Of a DNA stretch of 64,000 nucleotides, positions 7,444-15,984 are shown in pieces (the first letter of the stretch is position 1; each line of letters begins with the position of its first letter). The DNA is from Geodermatophilus pulveris (GTDB lineage Bacteria; Actinomycetota; Actinomycetes; Mycobacteriales; Geodermatophilaceae). The notes under the pieces were generated by a model. It saw only the letters and a list, made by a program, of their open reading frames with translations. It was not told the origin of the DNA and made no database searches. The stretch lies in the NCBI RefSeq assembly GCF_900188375.1, contig NZ_FZOO01000003.1, positions 310,001 to 374,000 of the forward strand. Direction: 5' to 3'. The position numbers were made by a program, and so were the translations under genes.

Positions 7444-9069
7444 ATGGACGCCGTCACCCAGGTCCCCCCGCCGCGCAACGAGCCGGTGCTCACCTACGCC
7501 CCCGGCACCCCGGAGCGGGCGGTGCTGCAGCAGCGGCTCACCGAGCTGGCCGCCGACCGGCTCGAACTGACCATGACTCTCGGCGAGCAGCGGCGGATGG
7601 GCGGCGGCGAGCGCTTCGACGTCGTCCAGCCGCACCGGCACGCCGCCGTCCTCGGCACCGCCGCGCACGCCACGCACGCCGACGCGGAGCAGGCGGTGGC
7701 CTGCGCCAAGTCCGCCGCGCCCGCGTGGCGGGACCTGTCCTTCGACGACCGCGCCGCGGTGTTCCTGCGCGCCGCGGAGCTGTTGGCCGGCCCGTGGCGG
7801 CAGACGCTCAACGCGGCCACGATGCTCGGGCAGTCCAAGACCGCCCACCAGGCCGAGATCGACAGCGCCTGCGAGCTGGCCGACTTCTGGCGCTGGAACG
7901 TGCACTTCGCCCGGCAGGTGCTCGCCGAGCAGCCGGTGTCCAGCCCCGGCGTGTGGAACCGCACCGACCACCGGCCGCTGGAGGGCTTCGTCTACGCGGT
8001 CACCCCGTTCAACTTCACCGCCATCGCCGGCAACCTGCCCACCGCGCCGGCGCTGATGGGCAACACGGTGGTCTGGAAGCCCGCGCCCACCCAGCAGTTC
8101 GCGGCGCACTTCCTCATGCGGCTGCTGGAGGAGGCCGGGCTGCCGCCGGGGGTGGTCACGATGGTCACCGGCGACGGGGCCGCGGTCTCCGACGTCGCCC
8201 TCGCCGACCCCGACCTCGCCGGCATCCACTTCACCGGGTCGACGGCGGTCTTCCAGATGCTGTGGCGGCGGGTGGGGGAGAACATCGCCTCCTACCGCGG
8301 CTACCCGCGCATCGTGGGCGAGACCGGCGGCAAGGACTTCGTCATCGCCCACCCCTCGGCCGACGTCGACGTGCTGCGCACCGCGCTGGTCCGCGGCGCG
8401 TTCGAGTACCAGGGGCAGAAGTGCTCGGCGGCGTCACGGGCGTACGTGCCGCGGTCGGTGTGGGCGCGGCTGCGCGACGACCTGGTCGGGGTCACCGAGT
8501 CGCTGCCGATGGGCGACGTCACCGACCTCTCGACCTTCATGGGCGCGGTGATCGACCGGAAGTCGTTCTCGAAGCTGTCCGGCGTCCTCGACCGGGTGGA
8601 CGACGACCCGGCGCTGTCGATCGTGGCGGGCGGCCAGAAGGACGACTCCGAGGGCTTCTTCGTCCGGCCGACGGTCATCGAGGGCACCGACCCCGGGCAC
8701 GAGGTGTTCACCACCGAGTACTTCGGGCCGATCCTCGCGGTGCACGTCTACGACGACGCCGACTACGACACGGTGCTCACCCAGATGGAGGCGGTGGCGC
8801 CCTACGCGCTCACCGGGGCGGTCATCGCGCAGGACCGCGAGGCCATCGCGCACGCCCAGCGGTTCCTGCGGTTCGCCGCCGGCAACTTCTACGTGAACGA
8901 CAAGCCCACCGGCGCCGTCGTCGGCCAGCAGCCCTTCGGCGGCGGGCGGGCCTCGGGCACCAACGACAAGGCCGGCGCGGCGCAGAACCTGCTGCGCTGG
9001 ACGTCGACCCGGTCGATCAAGGAGACGCTGGTCCCGCCGACCGACCACACCTACCCGCACCAGTCGTGA
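7444..9069 (+). CDS. pruA: L-glutamate gamma-semialdehyde (1-pyrroline-5-carboxylate) dehydrogenase
   Basis: The protein has 541 residues and oxidises glutamate semialdehyde to glutamate with NAD+. Aldehyde-dehydrogenase motifs are complete: VTPFNFTAIAGNLPTAPALMG, IHFTGSTAVFQ, VGETGGKDFVIAHPSA (general-base Glu) and EYQGQKCSAASRAYVP with catalytic Cys327; QQPFGGGRASGTNDKAGA closes the C-terminus. This is the long P5CDH class (about 540 residues). The ATG at 7444 follows AAGGGAATACCG. It forms an operon with the preceding proline dehydrogenase. It can also use the semialdehyde made by the ornithine aminotransferase 1.5 kb away, linking the two catabolic units. Transcription probably stops at the palindromic repeat beginning at 9075. 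Confidence 0.96.
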   Translation: MDAVTQVPPPRNEPVLTYAPGTPERAVLQQRLTELAADRLELTMTLGEQRRMGGGERFDVVQPHRHAAVLGTAAHATHADAEQAVACAKSAAPAWRDLSFDDRAAVFLRAAELLAGPWRQTLNAATMLGQSKTAHQAEIDSACELADFWRWNVHFARQVLAEQPVSSPGVWNRTDHRPLEGFVYAVTPFNFTAIAGNLPTAPALMGNTVVWKPAPTQQFAAHFLMRLLEEAGLPPGVVTMVTGDGAAVSDVALADPDLAGIHFTGSTAVFQMLWRRVGENIASYRGYPRIVGETGGKDFVIAHPSADVDVLRTALVRGAFEYQGQKCSAASRAYVPRSVWARLRDDLVGVTESLPMGDVTDLSTFMGAVIDRKSFSKLSGVLDRVDDDPALSIVAGGQKDDSEGFFVRPTVIEGTDPGHEVFTTEYFGPILAVHVYDDADYDTVLTQMEAVAPYALTGAVIAQDREAIAHAQRFLRFAAGNFYVNDKPTGAVVGQQPFGGGRASGTNDKAGAAQNLLRWTSTRSIKETLVPPTDHTYPHQS

Positions 9070-9074
9070 CGCCC

Positions 9075-9139
9075 CGGAACGGCCCTCCTGCAGGTCCCGC
9101 CGCGAGCGTGCGAGCGGTGGGGGGCAGGAGGGTCCTTCA
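9075..9139. repeat. Dispersed palindromic repeat, copy 1 (bidirectional terminator)
   Basis: The arms are GGCCCTCCTGC (9081-9091) and GCAGGAGGGTCC (9124-9135), with an inner arm pair CCCGCCGC/GCGGTGGG. It lies exactly between the convergent pruA and Lrp genes and its right end carries the Lrp stop codon. A second copy with the same left edge (GGAACGGCCC..CTTGCAGG) occurs at 21669-21736, so this is a repeat family, not a one-off terminator. Confidence 0.7.
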
Positions 9140-9574
9140 TGAGCGGGGGCGGTCGATCAGCCGGGAGAGCACGATGACGCTCTCCGTGTGGTCGACGTTG
9201 GGCTCCTCGCGGATGCGCTCCATGGCCTGCTCCAGGTGCCGGACGTCGGAGGCCAGGACGTGCACCAGGGCGTCGGCCGAGCCGGAGACGGTGCAGGCAC
9301 CCACCACCTCCGGGACGTCGGCCAGGGTGCGCCGCAGCTCGGCCGGCGAGACCGTGCCCTTGCAGTAGATCTCCACGTAGGCCTCGGTCTGCCAGCCCAG
9401 CACGGCCGGGTCGACCAGCGCGGTGAACCCGCGGATGGCGCCGGAGGCCACCAGCCGGTCCACCCGCCGCTTGACCGCCGGGGCCGACAGGCTCACCTCG
9501 GCACCGACCTCGGCGAAGGTCGCGCGGGCGTCCCGCTGCAGGCAGGTCAGGATGCTCCGGTCCAGGTCGTCCAC
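9137..9574 (-). CDS. Lrp/AsnC-family transcriptional regulator
   Basis: The protein has 145 residues. The N-terminal helix-turn-helix (DDLDRSILTCLQRDARATFAEV, then SLSAPAVKRRVDRLVASGAIRGF) is followed by a RAM/AsnC ligand-binding domain (AYVEIYCKGTVSPAELRRTL, GSADALVHVLASDVRHLE). The GTG at 9574 has AGGAG six bases upstream; a longer open frame to 9637 is not needed. It is divergent from the arginine-dihydrolase-like gene and rocD, so it is the likely arginine/ornithine-responsive regulator of that operon. Three phased direct repeats in the shared promoter are its probable binding sites. The same gene order (AsnC regulator, DDAH-like, rocD) is known around Rv2324-Rv2321c in M. tuberculosis. 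Confidence 0.9.
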   Translation of the reverse strand: MDDLDRSILTCLQRDARATFAEVGAEVSLSAPAVKRRVDRLVASGAIRGFTALVDPAVLGWQTEAYVEIYCKGTVSPAELRRTLADVPEVVGACTVSGSADALVHVLASDVRHLEQAMERIREEPNVDHTESVIVLSRLIDRPRS

Positions 9575-9587
9575 ACTGCGCTCCTCT

Positions 9588-9650
9588 GCAACGGATGCCC
9601 TGTCCCGGCCATGATGACGCAACGGATGACGGCTCACTGAGCAACGGACG
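9588..9650. promoter_or_regulatory. Three phased direct repeats, candidate Lrp operator
   Basis: GCAACGGATG (9588-9597), GCAACGGATG (9619-9628) and GCAACGGACG (9641-9650) are spaced 31 and 22 bp start to start, close to three and two helical turns. All lie between the divergent Lrp and arginine-catabolic genes. Binding is inferred from position and helical phasing. Confidence 0.6.
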
Positions 9651-9741
9651 TCGCTTGTCGCCGGTCCGGGGGGTGCCTACGTTCGGAGGTGCCGCCGGTG
9701 CGCACCCCCGGCGACCGCGTCGATCCTGGAGAGCTGCGTCC

Positions 9742-10590
9742 ATGACCACCCCGTCCGTCCCCTCGCCGGCCACCCGCGAGGCCACCTCGCGCCGCTACCT
9801 CATGTGCCCGCCGGTGCACTTCGAGGTCAGCTACGCGATCAACGTGTGGATGGACCCCGGCGCCCCGGTGGACGCCGCGCTGGCGATGCGGCAGTGGGAG
9901 GACCTGCGCGCCACCTACGAGCGGCTCGGCCACGACGTGCACCTCATCGACCCCGAGCCCGGCCTGCCCGACATGGTGTTCGCCGCCAACGGCGGGCTGG
10001 TCGTCGAGGGCCGGGCGCTGGGCGCCCGGTTCACCCACCCCGAGCGGGGCCCGGAGGGGCCGGCCTACCAGCGCTGGTTCCAGGCCGCCGTCGACGGCGG
10101 CCGGCTCAAGGAGGCAGTGGTGCCGCGGGCCACCAACGAGGGCGAGGGCGACTTCCTCGTCGTCGGCGAGCGCATCCTCGCCGGCCACGGCTTCCGCACC
10201 GACCCGGCCGCGCACCGCGAGGTGCAGGAGCTGTTCGGGATGCCGGTGATCGGCCTGTCGCTGGTCGACCCGCGCTTCTACCACCTGGACACCGCCCTGG
10301 CGGTGCTCGGCGACGACGACGTCGCCTACTACCCGGGGGCCTTCAGCGAGGGCAGCCGTGAGGTGCTGCGCCGGCTGTTCCCCGACGCGGTCCTCGCCTC
10401 GGCCCTGGACGCCGCCGTCCTGGGCCTCAACGCGGTCTCCGACGGTGAGACCGTGGTCCTCTCGGCACAGGCGACCGGGCTGGCCGGGCAGCTGCGGGAA
10501 CGCGGCTACCGGCCGGTCGGGGTCGACCTGTCCGAGCTCCGCAAGGCAGGGGGGAGTGTCAAGTGCTGCACGTTGGAGCTCCGCGGCTGA
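9742..10590 (+). CDS. Arginine dihydrolase / dimethylarginine dimethylaminohydrolase-like enzyme
   Basis: The protein has 282 residues of the guanidine-modifying amidinotransferase fold. It begins with RYLMCPPVHFEVSYAINVWM and has LPDMVFAANGGLV, TNEGEGDFL, DPRFYHLDTALAVL and the catalytic GGSVKCCTLELR with nucleophile Cys275. It is usually annotated DDAH (methylated arginine to citrulline). However, the MCPP..YAINVWM opening and FYHLDTALAVL block resemble ArgZ/AgrE arginine dihydrolases, which turn arginine into ornithine plus ammonia and CO2. The downstream gene is ornithine aminotransferase, which needs ornithine, not citrulline. I therefore lean to arginine to ornithine, as inference. The ATG at 9742 follows GGAGAG. 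It overlaps rocD by 28 bases. Confidence 0.85.
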   Translation: MTTPSVPSPATREATSRRYLMCPPVHFEVSYAINVWMDPGAPVDAALAMRQWEDLRATYERLGHDVHLIDPEPGLPDMVFAANGGLVVEGRALGARFTHPERGPEGPAYQRWFQAAVDGGRLKEAVVPRATNEGEGDFLVVGERILAGHGFRTDPAAHREVQELFGMPVIGLSLVDPRFYHLDTALAVLGDDDVAYYPGAFSEGSREVLRRLFPDAVLASALDAAVLGLNAVSDGETVVLSAQATGLAGQLRERGYRPVGVDLSELRKAGGSVKCCTLELRG

Positions 10591-11828
10591 GCCCGGAGAA
10601 CGAGCCCCGGGCGGCCTCGCCGGTCGACCACCAGAGGCTGGTCGACCGCAGGGCGGCCCACAACTACGCGCCGCTGCCCGTGGTGGCCGCCTCGGCGGAG
10701 GGCGCCTGGGTGACCGACGTCGAGGGACGCCGCCACCTGGACTGCCTGGCCGCCTACTCGGCGGTGAACTTCGGGCACGGCAACCCGACCGTCCTGGCCG
10801 CCGCCCGCGCCCAGCTGGAACGGCTCACCCTGATCAGCCGGGCCTTCGGCCACGACCAGCTGGGCCCCTTCGCCGCCGAGCTGGGTGACCTCGTCGGCAA
10901 GGAAATGGTGCTGCCGATGAACACCGGCGCCGAGGCGGTGGAGTCCGGCATCAAGGTGGCCCGCAAGTGGGGCTACGAGGTCAAGGGCGTCGCGCCGGAC
11001 CGGGCCAACGTCGTGGTCATGGCCGGCAACTTCCACGGCCGCACCACCACGGTCATCAGCTTCTCCGACGACCCGGAGGCGCGCGGTGGCTACGGGCCCT
11101 TCACGCCCGGCTTCCGCACCGTGCCCTACGGGGACGCCGCCGCCGTGGCGGCCGCGATCGACGGGGACACCGTCGCGGTGCTGGTGGAGCCGGTGCAGGG
11201 CGAGGCCGGGGTGATCGTGCCGCCCGCCGACTTCCTGCCCGCGGTCCGCGAGACCTGCACCCGAGAGGGCGTGCTGATGATCGCCGACGAGGTGCAGTCC
11301 GGGCTGGCCCGCACCGGCCGCACGCTGGCGGTGCAGCACAGCGACGTGGTCGCCGACGTCTACCTGCTGGGCAAGGCGCTCGGCGGCGGCGTGGTGCCGG
11401 TCTCCGCCGTCGTCGCGGACGCCGACGTCCTCGGCGTGCTGCGGCCGGGCCAGCACGGGTCCACCTTCGGCGGCAACCCGCTGGCCTGTGCGGTGGGCCG
11501 GGCGGTCGTCGGGATGCTCGCCGGTGGGGAGTGGCAGGAGCGGGCCCGGCTGCTGGGTGAGCACCTCGGGGGCCGGCTGCGCCCGCTCGTCGGCTCCGGG
11601 GTCACCGCCGTCCGCTGCATCGGCCTGTGGGCCGGCGTCGACGTCGACCCGGCGATCGCGACCGGCCGGGAGGTGTGCGTGGCGCTCGCCGAGCGCGGCG
11701 TGCTGGTCAAGGACACCCACGGGTCCACCGTCCGGCTGGCGCCGCCGCTCGTGGTCGAGCCGGCCGAGCTGGACTGGGCGGTCGACCAGCTGGCCGACGC
11801 GCTGGCGCAGCTGGCCGCGCGCCCCTGA
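10563..11828 (+). CDS. rocD: Ornithine--oxo-acid aminotransferase
   Basis: The protein has 421 residues of class-III PLP aminotransferase. Visible are PMNTGAEAVESGIKVARKWG (PLP phosphate site), VVMAGNFHGRTTTVISFS, LVEPVQGEAGVIVPP, LMIADEVQSGLARTG (Asp to the pyridine nitrogen) and YLLGKALGGGVVPVSAV with Schiff-base Lys271. It converts ornithine and 2-oxoglutarate to glutamate semialdehyde and glutamate. The GTG at 10563 lies six bases after GGGGAG and 28 bases inside the end of the preceding gene, so translation is coupled. The product is the substrate of pruA, 1.5 kb upstream. A clean terminator follows. Confidence 0.95.
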   Translation: MLHVGAPRLSPENEPRAASPVDHQRLVDRRAAHNYAPLPVVAASAEGAWVTDVEGRRHLDCLAAYSAVNFGHGNPTVLAAARAQLERLTLISRAFGHDQLGPFAAELGDLVGKEMVLPMNTGAEAVESGIKVARKWGYEVKGVAPDRANVVVMAGNFHGRTTTVISFSDDPEARGGYGPFTPGFRTVPYGDAAAVAAAIDGDTVAVLVEPVQGEAGVIVPPADFLPAVRETCTREGVLMIADEVQSGLARTGRTLAVQHSDVVADVYLLGKALGGGVVPVSAVVADADVLGVLRPGQHGSTFGGNPLACAVGRAVVGMLAGGEWQERARLLGEHLGGRLRPLVGSGVTAVRCIGLWAGVDVDPAIATGREVCVALAERGVLVKDTHGSTVRLAPPLVVEPAELDWAVDQLADALAQLAARP

Positions 11829-11853
11829 CGTCCCGTCCCTGACGGCCGCGGCG

Positions 11854-11879
11854 GCCCCGGTCCGGACCCGGACCGGGGC
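11854..11879 (+). terminator. Hairpin terminator after rocD
   Basis: The sequence has a perfect GCCCCGGTCCG/CGGACCGGGGC stem with a short ACC-containing loop, 26 bases after the rocD stop. The following stretch to 12037 shows no gene. Confidence 0.65.
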
Positions 11880-12037
11880 GCAGCGTGACGGCGTGCAGGG
11901 ACGCCGCCGGGCCGGCCGGCCACCCGCGCCCCGGCGGCCGGACACCGGTTGACGGCGCCGGGGCCTGCGTGCAGCCTCACCGGGCACCGCGGCGCGGTGA
12001 GCACTCCACCGGGCTCTACCGAGCGGGAGGTTCTGTC

Positions 12038-13633
12038 GTGGAACGTCGGTGCGGCACCCTCCCTCGGCCGTCCCCCGCCCGGCGCGCGGGGGCGACGGCG
12101 CTGCTCGCCCTGGCGCTGCTGGCGCCGGTCGCCCCCGGGACGGCGCACGGCGCGGAGGAGCCGCCGGCGGCCGCGGAGGGCGTGCGCAGCGGCGTCGAGG
12201 GCTCGAAGGCGGCACTCGTCCGGATCGAGGTGTGGGCCAACGCGGAGATCGCCCACATCGACCACACCACCGGCGAGGTCAACGTGGTGCGGGGCCGGTA
12301 CGAGGTGCCGATCCGCACCGCGACGGGGGTGTTCACCTCCTCCGAGGGGGTCATCGCGACCACCGGGCAGGCCCTCGCCGTCACCGAGGACGACGTGGTC
12401 GTGCACGCGGCGAACCGGCTCTTCCAGGAGGAGATGGGCACCGCGCTGCTCGGCAACGACGGGGACCTCTCCCGGCGCGCCGAGGCGGCGGACGCCTACT
12501 GGGACCCGCACCTGAACCACTGCTACGACCAGGTCGAGCACTGCGTGCTGTTCTTCGTCCCGCGCTTCACGGTGTTCCCCTACACCCAGGACGCCGCCGG
12601 CACCCCCGCCGACCCGCTGCCGCTGCCCGGCGGCCCCGCCGACGTCGGCCTGCTGCGCATCGGCGGGGGCGGGGGCACCCCGACCGCCGAGCTGGCACCG
12701 CCCGGGCAGCCGGTGCCGGCCGAGGCGCTGCTCGCCGGGTTCACCGGGACCCCGGCGCCGGACCGGCCGCCGGCGGAGGTGCCCGTCGCCGTCGACGCGG
12801 CGGCCGGCGTCCTCACGTCGTCCGACGAGCTCTCCCCCGCCCTGACCGCCGGCATGGCCGGCGCCCCGGTGCTGGACCCGGCGACCGGCCAGGTCACCGG
12901 GCTGGCGACCACCGCCGCCGGGGTGGCGGCGCTGGTCCCGGCCCAGGCGCTGCACGAGGCGCTGCAGGTCGCCGGGACCCCGCCGGCCGGGTCGGAGTTC
13001 GACGCGGTCTTCCGCCGCGGCATCGACCACCTCGGAGCCGGCCGGTCCAGCGGCGCGGCGGTCAGCTCGCTCCGCGAGGCCCTGACCTACTACGACTCCG
13101 CGCTGGCCGCCCGGTACCTGCAGCAGGCCGAGCAGGGCGGCGGCGGGGGGACGCCGGCCGCCGCCACCGACGGGGACGACGGCGGCGGCCTGCCCGGCGG
13201 GCTCGGTGTCTGGGTCACCGCGGCCGTGCTGGCGCTCCTCGCGGTGGGCCTCGCCGTCCTCGCCCGCCGGCGGCGCGCCGGACCCGGCGGGGACGACGGT
13301 CCGCCGGCGGCGCCGGCAACCGGGCCGGGCCCCGGGCGGGACGCGACGACCGTGGCCCCGCGGGGCGGCCCGGCCGCGGGTCCGCCCGCGGAGGCGCCGG
13401 CGCCGCAGCCGCGCCCGGTCCCCGGCCGGGCGGCGCCGGACGCCTCGGCCGAGCGCACCCGGCTGCGGGAGCCTCTCCCGGAGGACCCCCGGGCCGAGCG
13501 CACCCGGCTGCGGCAGCCGCCGGCGCTCGTGGAGGACGTCCCGCGGCGGGCCGCGGCCTTCTGTGCGGACTGCGGCACGCCGCTGCGCGAGCGGGCCCGC
13601 TTCTGCGGGGCGTGCGGCTCCGCAGTGGGCTGA
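12038..13633 (+). CDS. Membrane-anchored trypsin-like pseudo-protease with C-terminal zinc ribbon
   Basis: The protein has 531 residues. Signal peptide (about 1-41, RAGATALLALALLAPVAPG), a trypsin/HtrA-like domain (about 60-320), one membrane segment (about 395-412, VWVTAAVLALLAVGLAVLA), a Pro/Gly-rich cytoplasmic linker with two ERTRLR-type repeats, and a C-terminal zinc ribbon CADCGTPLRERARFCGACG. Against the protease at 16160 the catalytic His is Gln (ATTGQA versus TAGHC) and the Ser is Ala (GMAGAP versus GMSGGP), while the Asp region (ADVGLLRI) remains, so it should not cleave peptides. The GTG at 12038 follows GGGAGG by seven bases. The stop lies one base before the kinase ATG, so the two are co-translated. 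A sensor or scaffold role is inferred. Confidence 0.75.
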   Translation: MERRCGTLPRPSPARRAGATALLALALLAPVAPGTAHGAEEPPAAAEGVRSGVEGSKAALVRIEVWANAEIAHIDHTTGEVNVVRGRYEVPIRTATGVFTSSEGVIATTGQALAVTEDDVVVHAANRLFQEEMGTALLGNDGDLSRRAEAADAYWDPHLNHCYDQVEHCVLFFVPRFTVFPYTQDAAGTPADPLPLPGGPADVGLLRIGGGGGTPTAELAPPGQPVPAEALLAGFTGTPAPDRPPAEVPVAVDAAAGVLTSSDELSPALTAGMAGAPVLDPATGQVTGLATTAAGVAALVPAQALHEALQVAGTPPAGSEFDAVFRRGIDHLGAGRSSGAAVSSLREALTYYDSALAARYLQQAEQGGGGGTPAAATDGDDGGGLPGGLGVWVTAAVLALLAVGLAVLARRRRAGPGGDDGPPAAPATGPGPGRDATTVAPRGGPAAGPPAEAPAPQPRPVPGRAAPDASAERTRLREPLPEDPRAERTRLRQPPALVEDVPRRAAAFCADCGTPLRERARFCGACGSAVG

Positions 13634-13634
13634 G

Positions 13635-15350
13635 ATGCCGCCCCAGTCGCCGTTCCTGGACCCCGGGACGTCGTTCGCCACCTACGAGGTGCAGTCCGTC
13701 GTCGGGCGCGGCGGCATGGGCGTCGTCTACCGGGCGCGGGACGTCCGGCTGGAGCGCACCGTCGCGCTCAAGCTGCTGGCGCCGGAGTTCACCGCCCACC
13801 CCAACTTCCGCGCCCGCTTCCTGCGGGAGTCCCGGCTGGCCGCGGCCGTGGACCACCCGAACATCATCCCGATCTACGAGGCCGGCGACGCCGACGGGCA
13901 GCTGTTCATCGCCATGCGCTACGTGCCGGGCGCCGACCTGCGCACCGAGCTGGACCTGCGGACCCGGCTGGACCTGTCCGAGGCGCTGGACCTGCTGCAG
14001 CAGGTGGCCGACGCCCTGGACGCCGCGCACGCCGCCGGTCTCGTGCACCGCGACGTCAAGCCCGGCAACGTCCTGGTCGCCGACAGCTCCCGCAGCGGCC
14101 ACCGGCACGCCTACCTGACCGACTTCGGCCTGACCCGCCGGTCGTCGTCCCTGTCCGGGCTGACCACGTCGGGCCACTTCCTCGGCACCCTGGACTACGT
14201 CGCGCCGGAGCAGATCCGCGGCGACCCCGTGGACGGGCGCACGGACGTGTACTCCTTCGCCTGCGTCGCGCACACGGTGCTGGTCGGGCACCCGCCGTTC
14301 GCCGGTGAGGACGACGTCGCGCTGATGTGGGCGCACCTGACCCGCGTCCCGCCCCCGGTCACGGCGCTGCGGCCGGAGCTCGGCGCCGACGTCGACGCGG
14401 CCCTGGCCGCCGGTCTGGCCAAGTCCCCCGACGAGCGCCCGGCCAGCTGCGGGGCGCTGGTCGCGTGGCTGGCGGGGCGGGGCCCGGCGGGGACGGCGCT
14501 GCTGACCCCGCCCGGGCGCGCACCGGCACCGGTCGAGCCGCCGGTGGTGCCCCCGGAGCGGCCGGTGCCGCCGTCGGAGGTGTCGCTGCCGCCGGGTGTG
14601 CCCGCCACGTTCGCGCCGGAGGGCAGCGCGCCGGAGACCAGCGCGCCGGAGAGCGGGGCGTGGCTGCTCCCGGTGGAGCCGTCCACGGCCGGGCCGCCCG
14701 CGGGGGCGACCCGGGCGGCGCCGGCCCGGCGCGACCGGCCGCCGCGGGGCCGGCACCGGCGGGCCACGGTGCTCGCCGCCGCCGCGCTGGCCGTCGTGGC
14801 GGTCGTCACCGGCCTCGTCCTGAACCTCGGCCGCGGCGGGGAGTACGCGCCGGTCGCGGTGCAGGGGCTGCCCTACACGCTCGAGGCCCCCGCGGACTGG
14901 CGGGTGCAGACGTACGAGGTGGGGGACAGCTCGGTGACGGTGCTCTCGCCGACGGCGCTGACCGGCCTGTTCGCCGACGACCCCGCGGGCATGCAGGCGG
15001 CCGCCGCCGCGGTCACCGAGGACCCGGGGGCGGCCGTCGGCCTGGCCGTCTACCACCGGCCGCGGCTGGGTGGCGACGACCCGGCCGGCCAGCTGCTGGC
15101 GGCCCAGGCGGTGCTGCCCGGTCAGGACGCCGACCTCCGCCCCGGCGACCGGGCGCGGGCCGGCGACCTCGGGGCGACCGCCATGTCCGGCACCCTGGGC
15201 CTGGGCGACGAGGCGTCCCTGCAGCTGCGGGTGCTGGCCGTGGACTCCGAGCCCCGCCAGCTGCTGGTCTTCTTCGCCCCGCCGTCGGTGTTCGCCGCGC
15301 ACGCGGCCACGTTCGACCGGGTGCAGGCCTCGCTGGACGCGGCCGGCTGA
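13635..15350 (+). CDS. Transmembrane Ser/Thr protein kinase (PknB-like)
   Basis: The protein has 571 residues. The complete Hanks kinase domain spans about 15-280: GRGGMG loop at 24-29, Lys46 in VALKLL, HRDVKPGN at 138-145 (catalytic Asp140), DFG at 163-165 and APEQ activation-segment end. A Pro/Glu-rich juxtamembrane linker with ETSAPES-type repeats follows, then one membrane helix (about 378-398) and a roughly 170-residue outer domain that matches no PASTA repeat. The ATG at 13635 is one base after the pseudo-protease stop. It converges, 7 bp apart, on the FHA protein, a plausible phospho-Thr reader of this kinase. Confidence 0.94.
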   Translation: MPPQSPFLDPGTSFATYEVQSVVGRGGMGVVYRARDVRLERTVALKLLAPEFTAHPNFRARFLRESRLAAAVDHPNIIPIYEAGDADGQLFIAMRYVPGADLRTELDLRTRLDLSEALDLLQQVADALDAAHAAGLVHRDVKPGNVLVADSSRSGHRHAYLTDFGLTRRSSSLSGLTTSGHFLGTLDYVAPEQIRGDPVDGRTDVYSFACVAHTVLVGHPPFAGEDDVALMWAHLTRVPPPVTALRPELGADVDAALAAGLAKSPDERPASCGALVAWLAGRGPAGTALLTPPGRAPAPVEPPVVPPERPVPPSEVSLPPGVPATFAPEGSAPETSAPESGAWLLPVEPSTAGPPAGATRAAPARRDRPPRGRHRRATVLAAAALAVVAVVTGLVLNLGRGGEYAPVAVQGLPYTLEAPADWRVQTYEVGDSSVTVLSPTALTGLFADDPAGMQAAAAAVTEDPGAAVGLAVYHRPRLGGDDPAGQLLAAQAVLPGQDADLRPGDRARAGDLGATAMSGTLGLGDEASLQLRVLAVDSEPRQLLVFFAPPSVFAAHAATFDRVQASLDAAG

Positions 15351-15357
15351 CCGGCCG

Positions 15358-15984
15358 CTACAGGTCGCGGTCGCGCACGATCCCGCTCTGCAGCGCGCGC
15401 TCCACGAGCCGCAGCCGCTTCTGGTTGTGCGGCAGGTCCTCGATGCCGAACTTGGCGAACAGCGCCCGCAGGTGGGTCTTCACCGCGTCCTCGCTGAGGA
15501 ACAGCTCCGCGCCGATCCGCTGGTTGGTCGTCGGCGTCGCGTAGGCGCCGCCGTGCTTGAACGGGCGGCACAGCGCGACGAGGACCGCCCGCTGCGACGC
15601 GGTCAGCGACTGCAGCGTCGGCACGTCGGCGGCGATCCTCGTCGACTCGTCCCGCCGCACCGGGTACTCGCGGAAGGCCAGCAGCGTCGCGCCCACCCGG
15701 ATGCCGTCGCCGGCGCGCAGCCGCCGCCGGCCGGTGAGCCGCTCGCCGTTGACGTACGTCCCGTTCCGGCTGAGCCCGTCGTCGGCGATGGTCCAGGCGC
15801 CGCCGATCCACTCGAGCGTGGCGTGCAGCCGCGAGACCTCCGCGTCCCACGTCAGGGCCAGGTCGTTCTCCGGGGCCCGGCCCACGGTCAGCCGGGGTGC
15901 CGCACCGGTCAGCGGCAGCTCTGCCGGGCGGCCGTCGGCGTCGTCGTACCGCAGCAGCGGGCAGCCCTGCCCCTCGTCCGGCAC
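15358..15984 (-). CDS. FHA-domain protein with C-terminal winged-helix DNA-binding domain
   Basis: The protein has 208 residues. An FHA phosphothreonine-binding domain occupies about 25-110 (VGRAPENDLALTW, EVSRLHATLEW, GLSRNGTYVNGERL with the conserved Gly-Arg, Ser-x-x-His and Asn-Gly-Thr). It is followed by a helix-rich region LTASQRAVLVALCRPF and TTNQRIGAELFLSEDAVKTHL, resembling a LuxR/winged-helix domain. It could carry kinase output straight to DNA. The GTG at 15984 keeps the protein compact, but the Shine-Dalgarno is weak and the upstream frame stays open, so the start is moderately sure. Confidence 0.82.
   Translation of the reverse strand: MPDEGQGCPLLRYDDADGRPAELPLTGAAPRLTVGRAPENDLALTWDAEVSRLHATLEWIGGAWTIADDGLSRNGTYVNGERLTGRRRLRAGDGIRVGATLLAFREYPVRRDESTRIAADVPTLQSLTASQRAVLVALCRPFKHGGAYATPTTNQRIGAELFLSEDAVKTHLRALFAKFGIEDLPHNQKRLRLVERALQSGIVRDRDL

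Noticed and set aside
5191-8352. A 1053-codon minus-strand open frame
   Set aside because: Only its last part (5191 to about 5840) is PucR; the rest is antisense to proline and P5C dehydrogenase and is low-complexity Arg/Gly/Ala, an effect of high GC.
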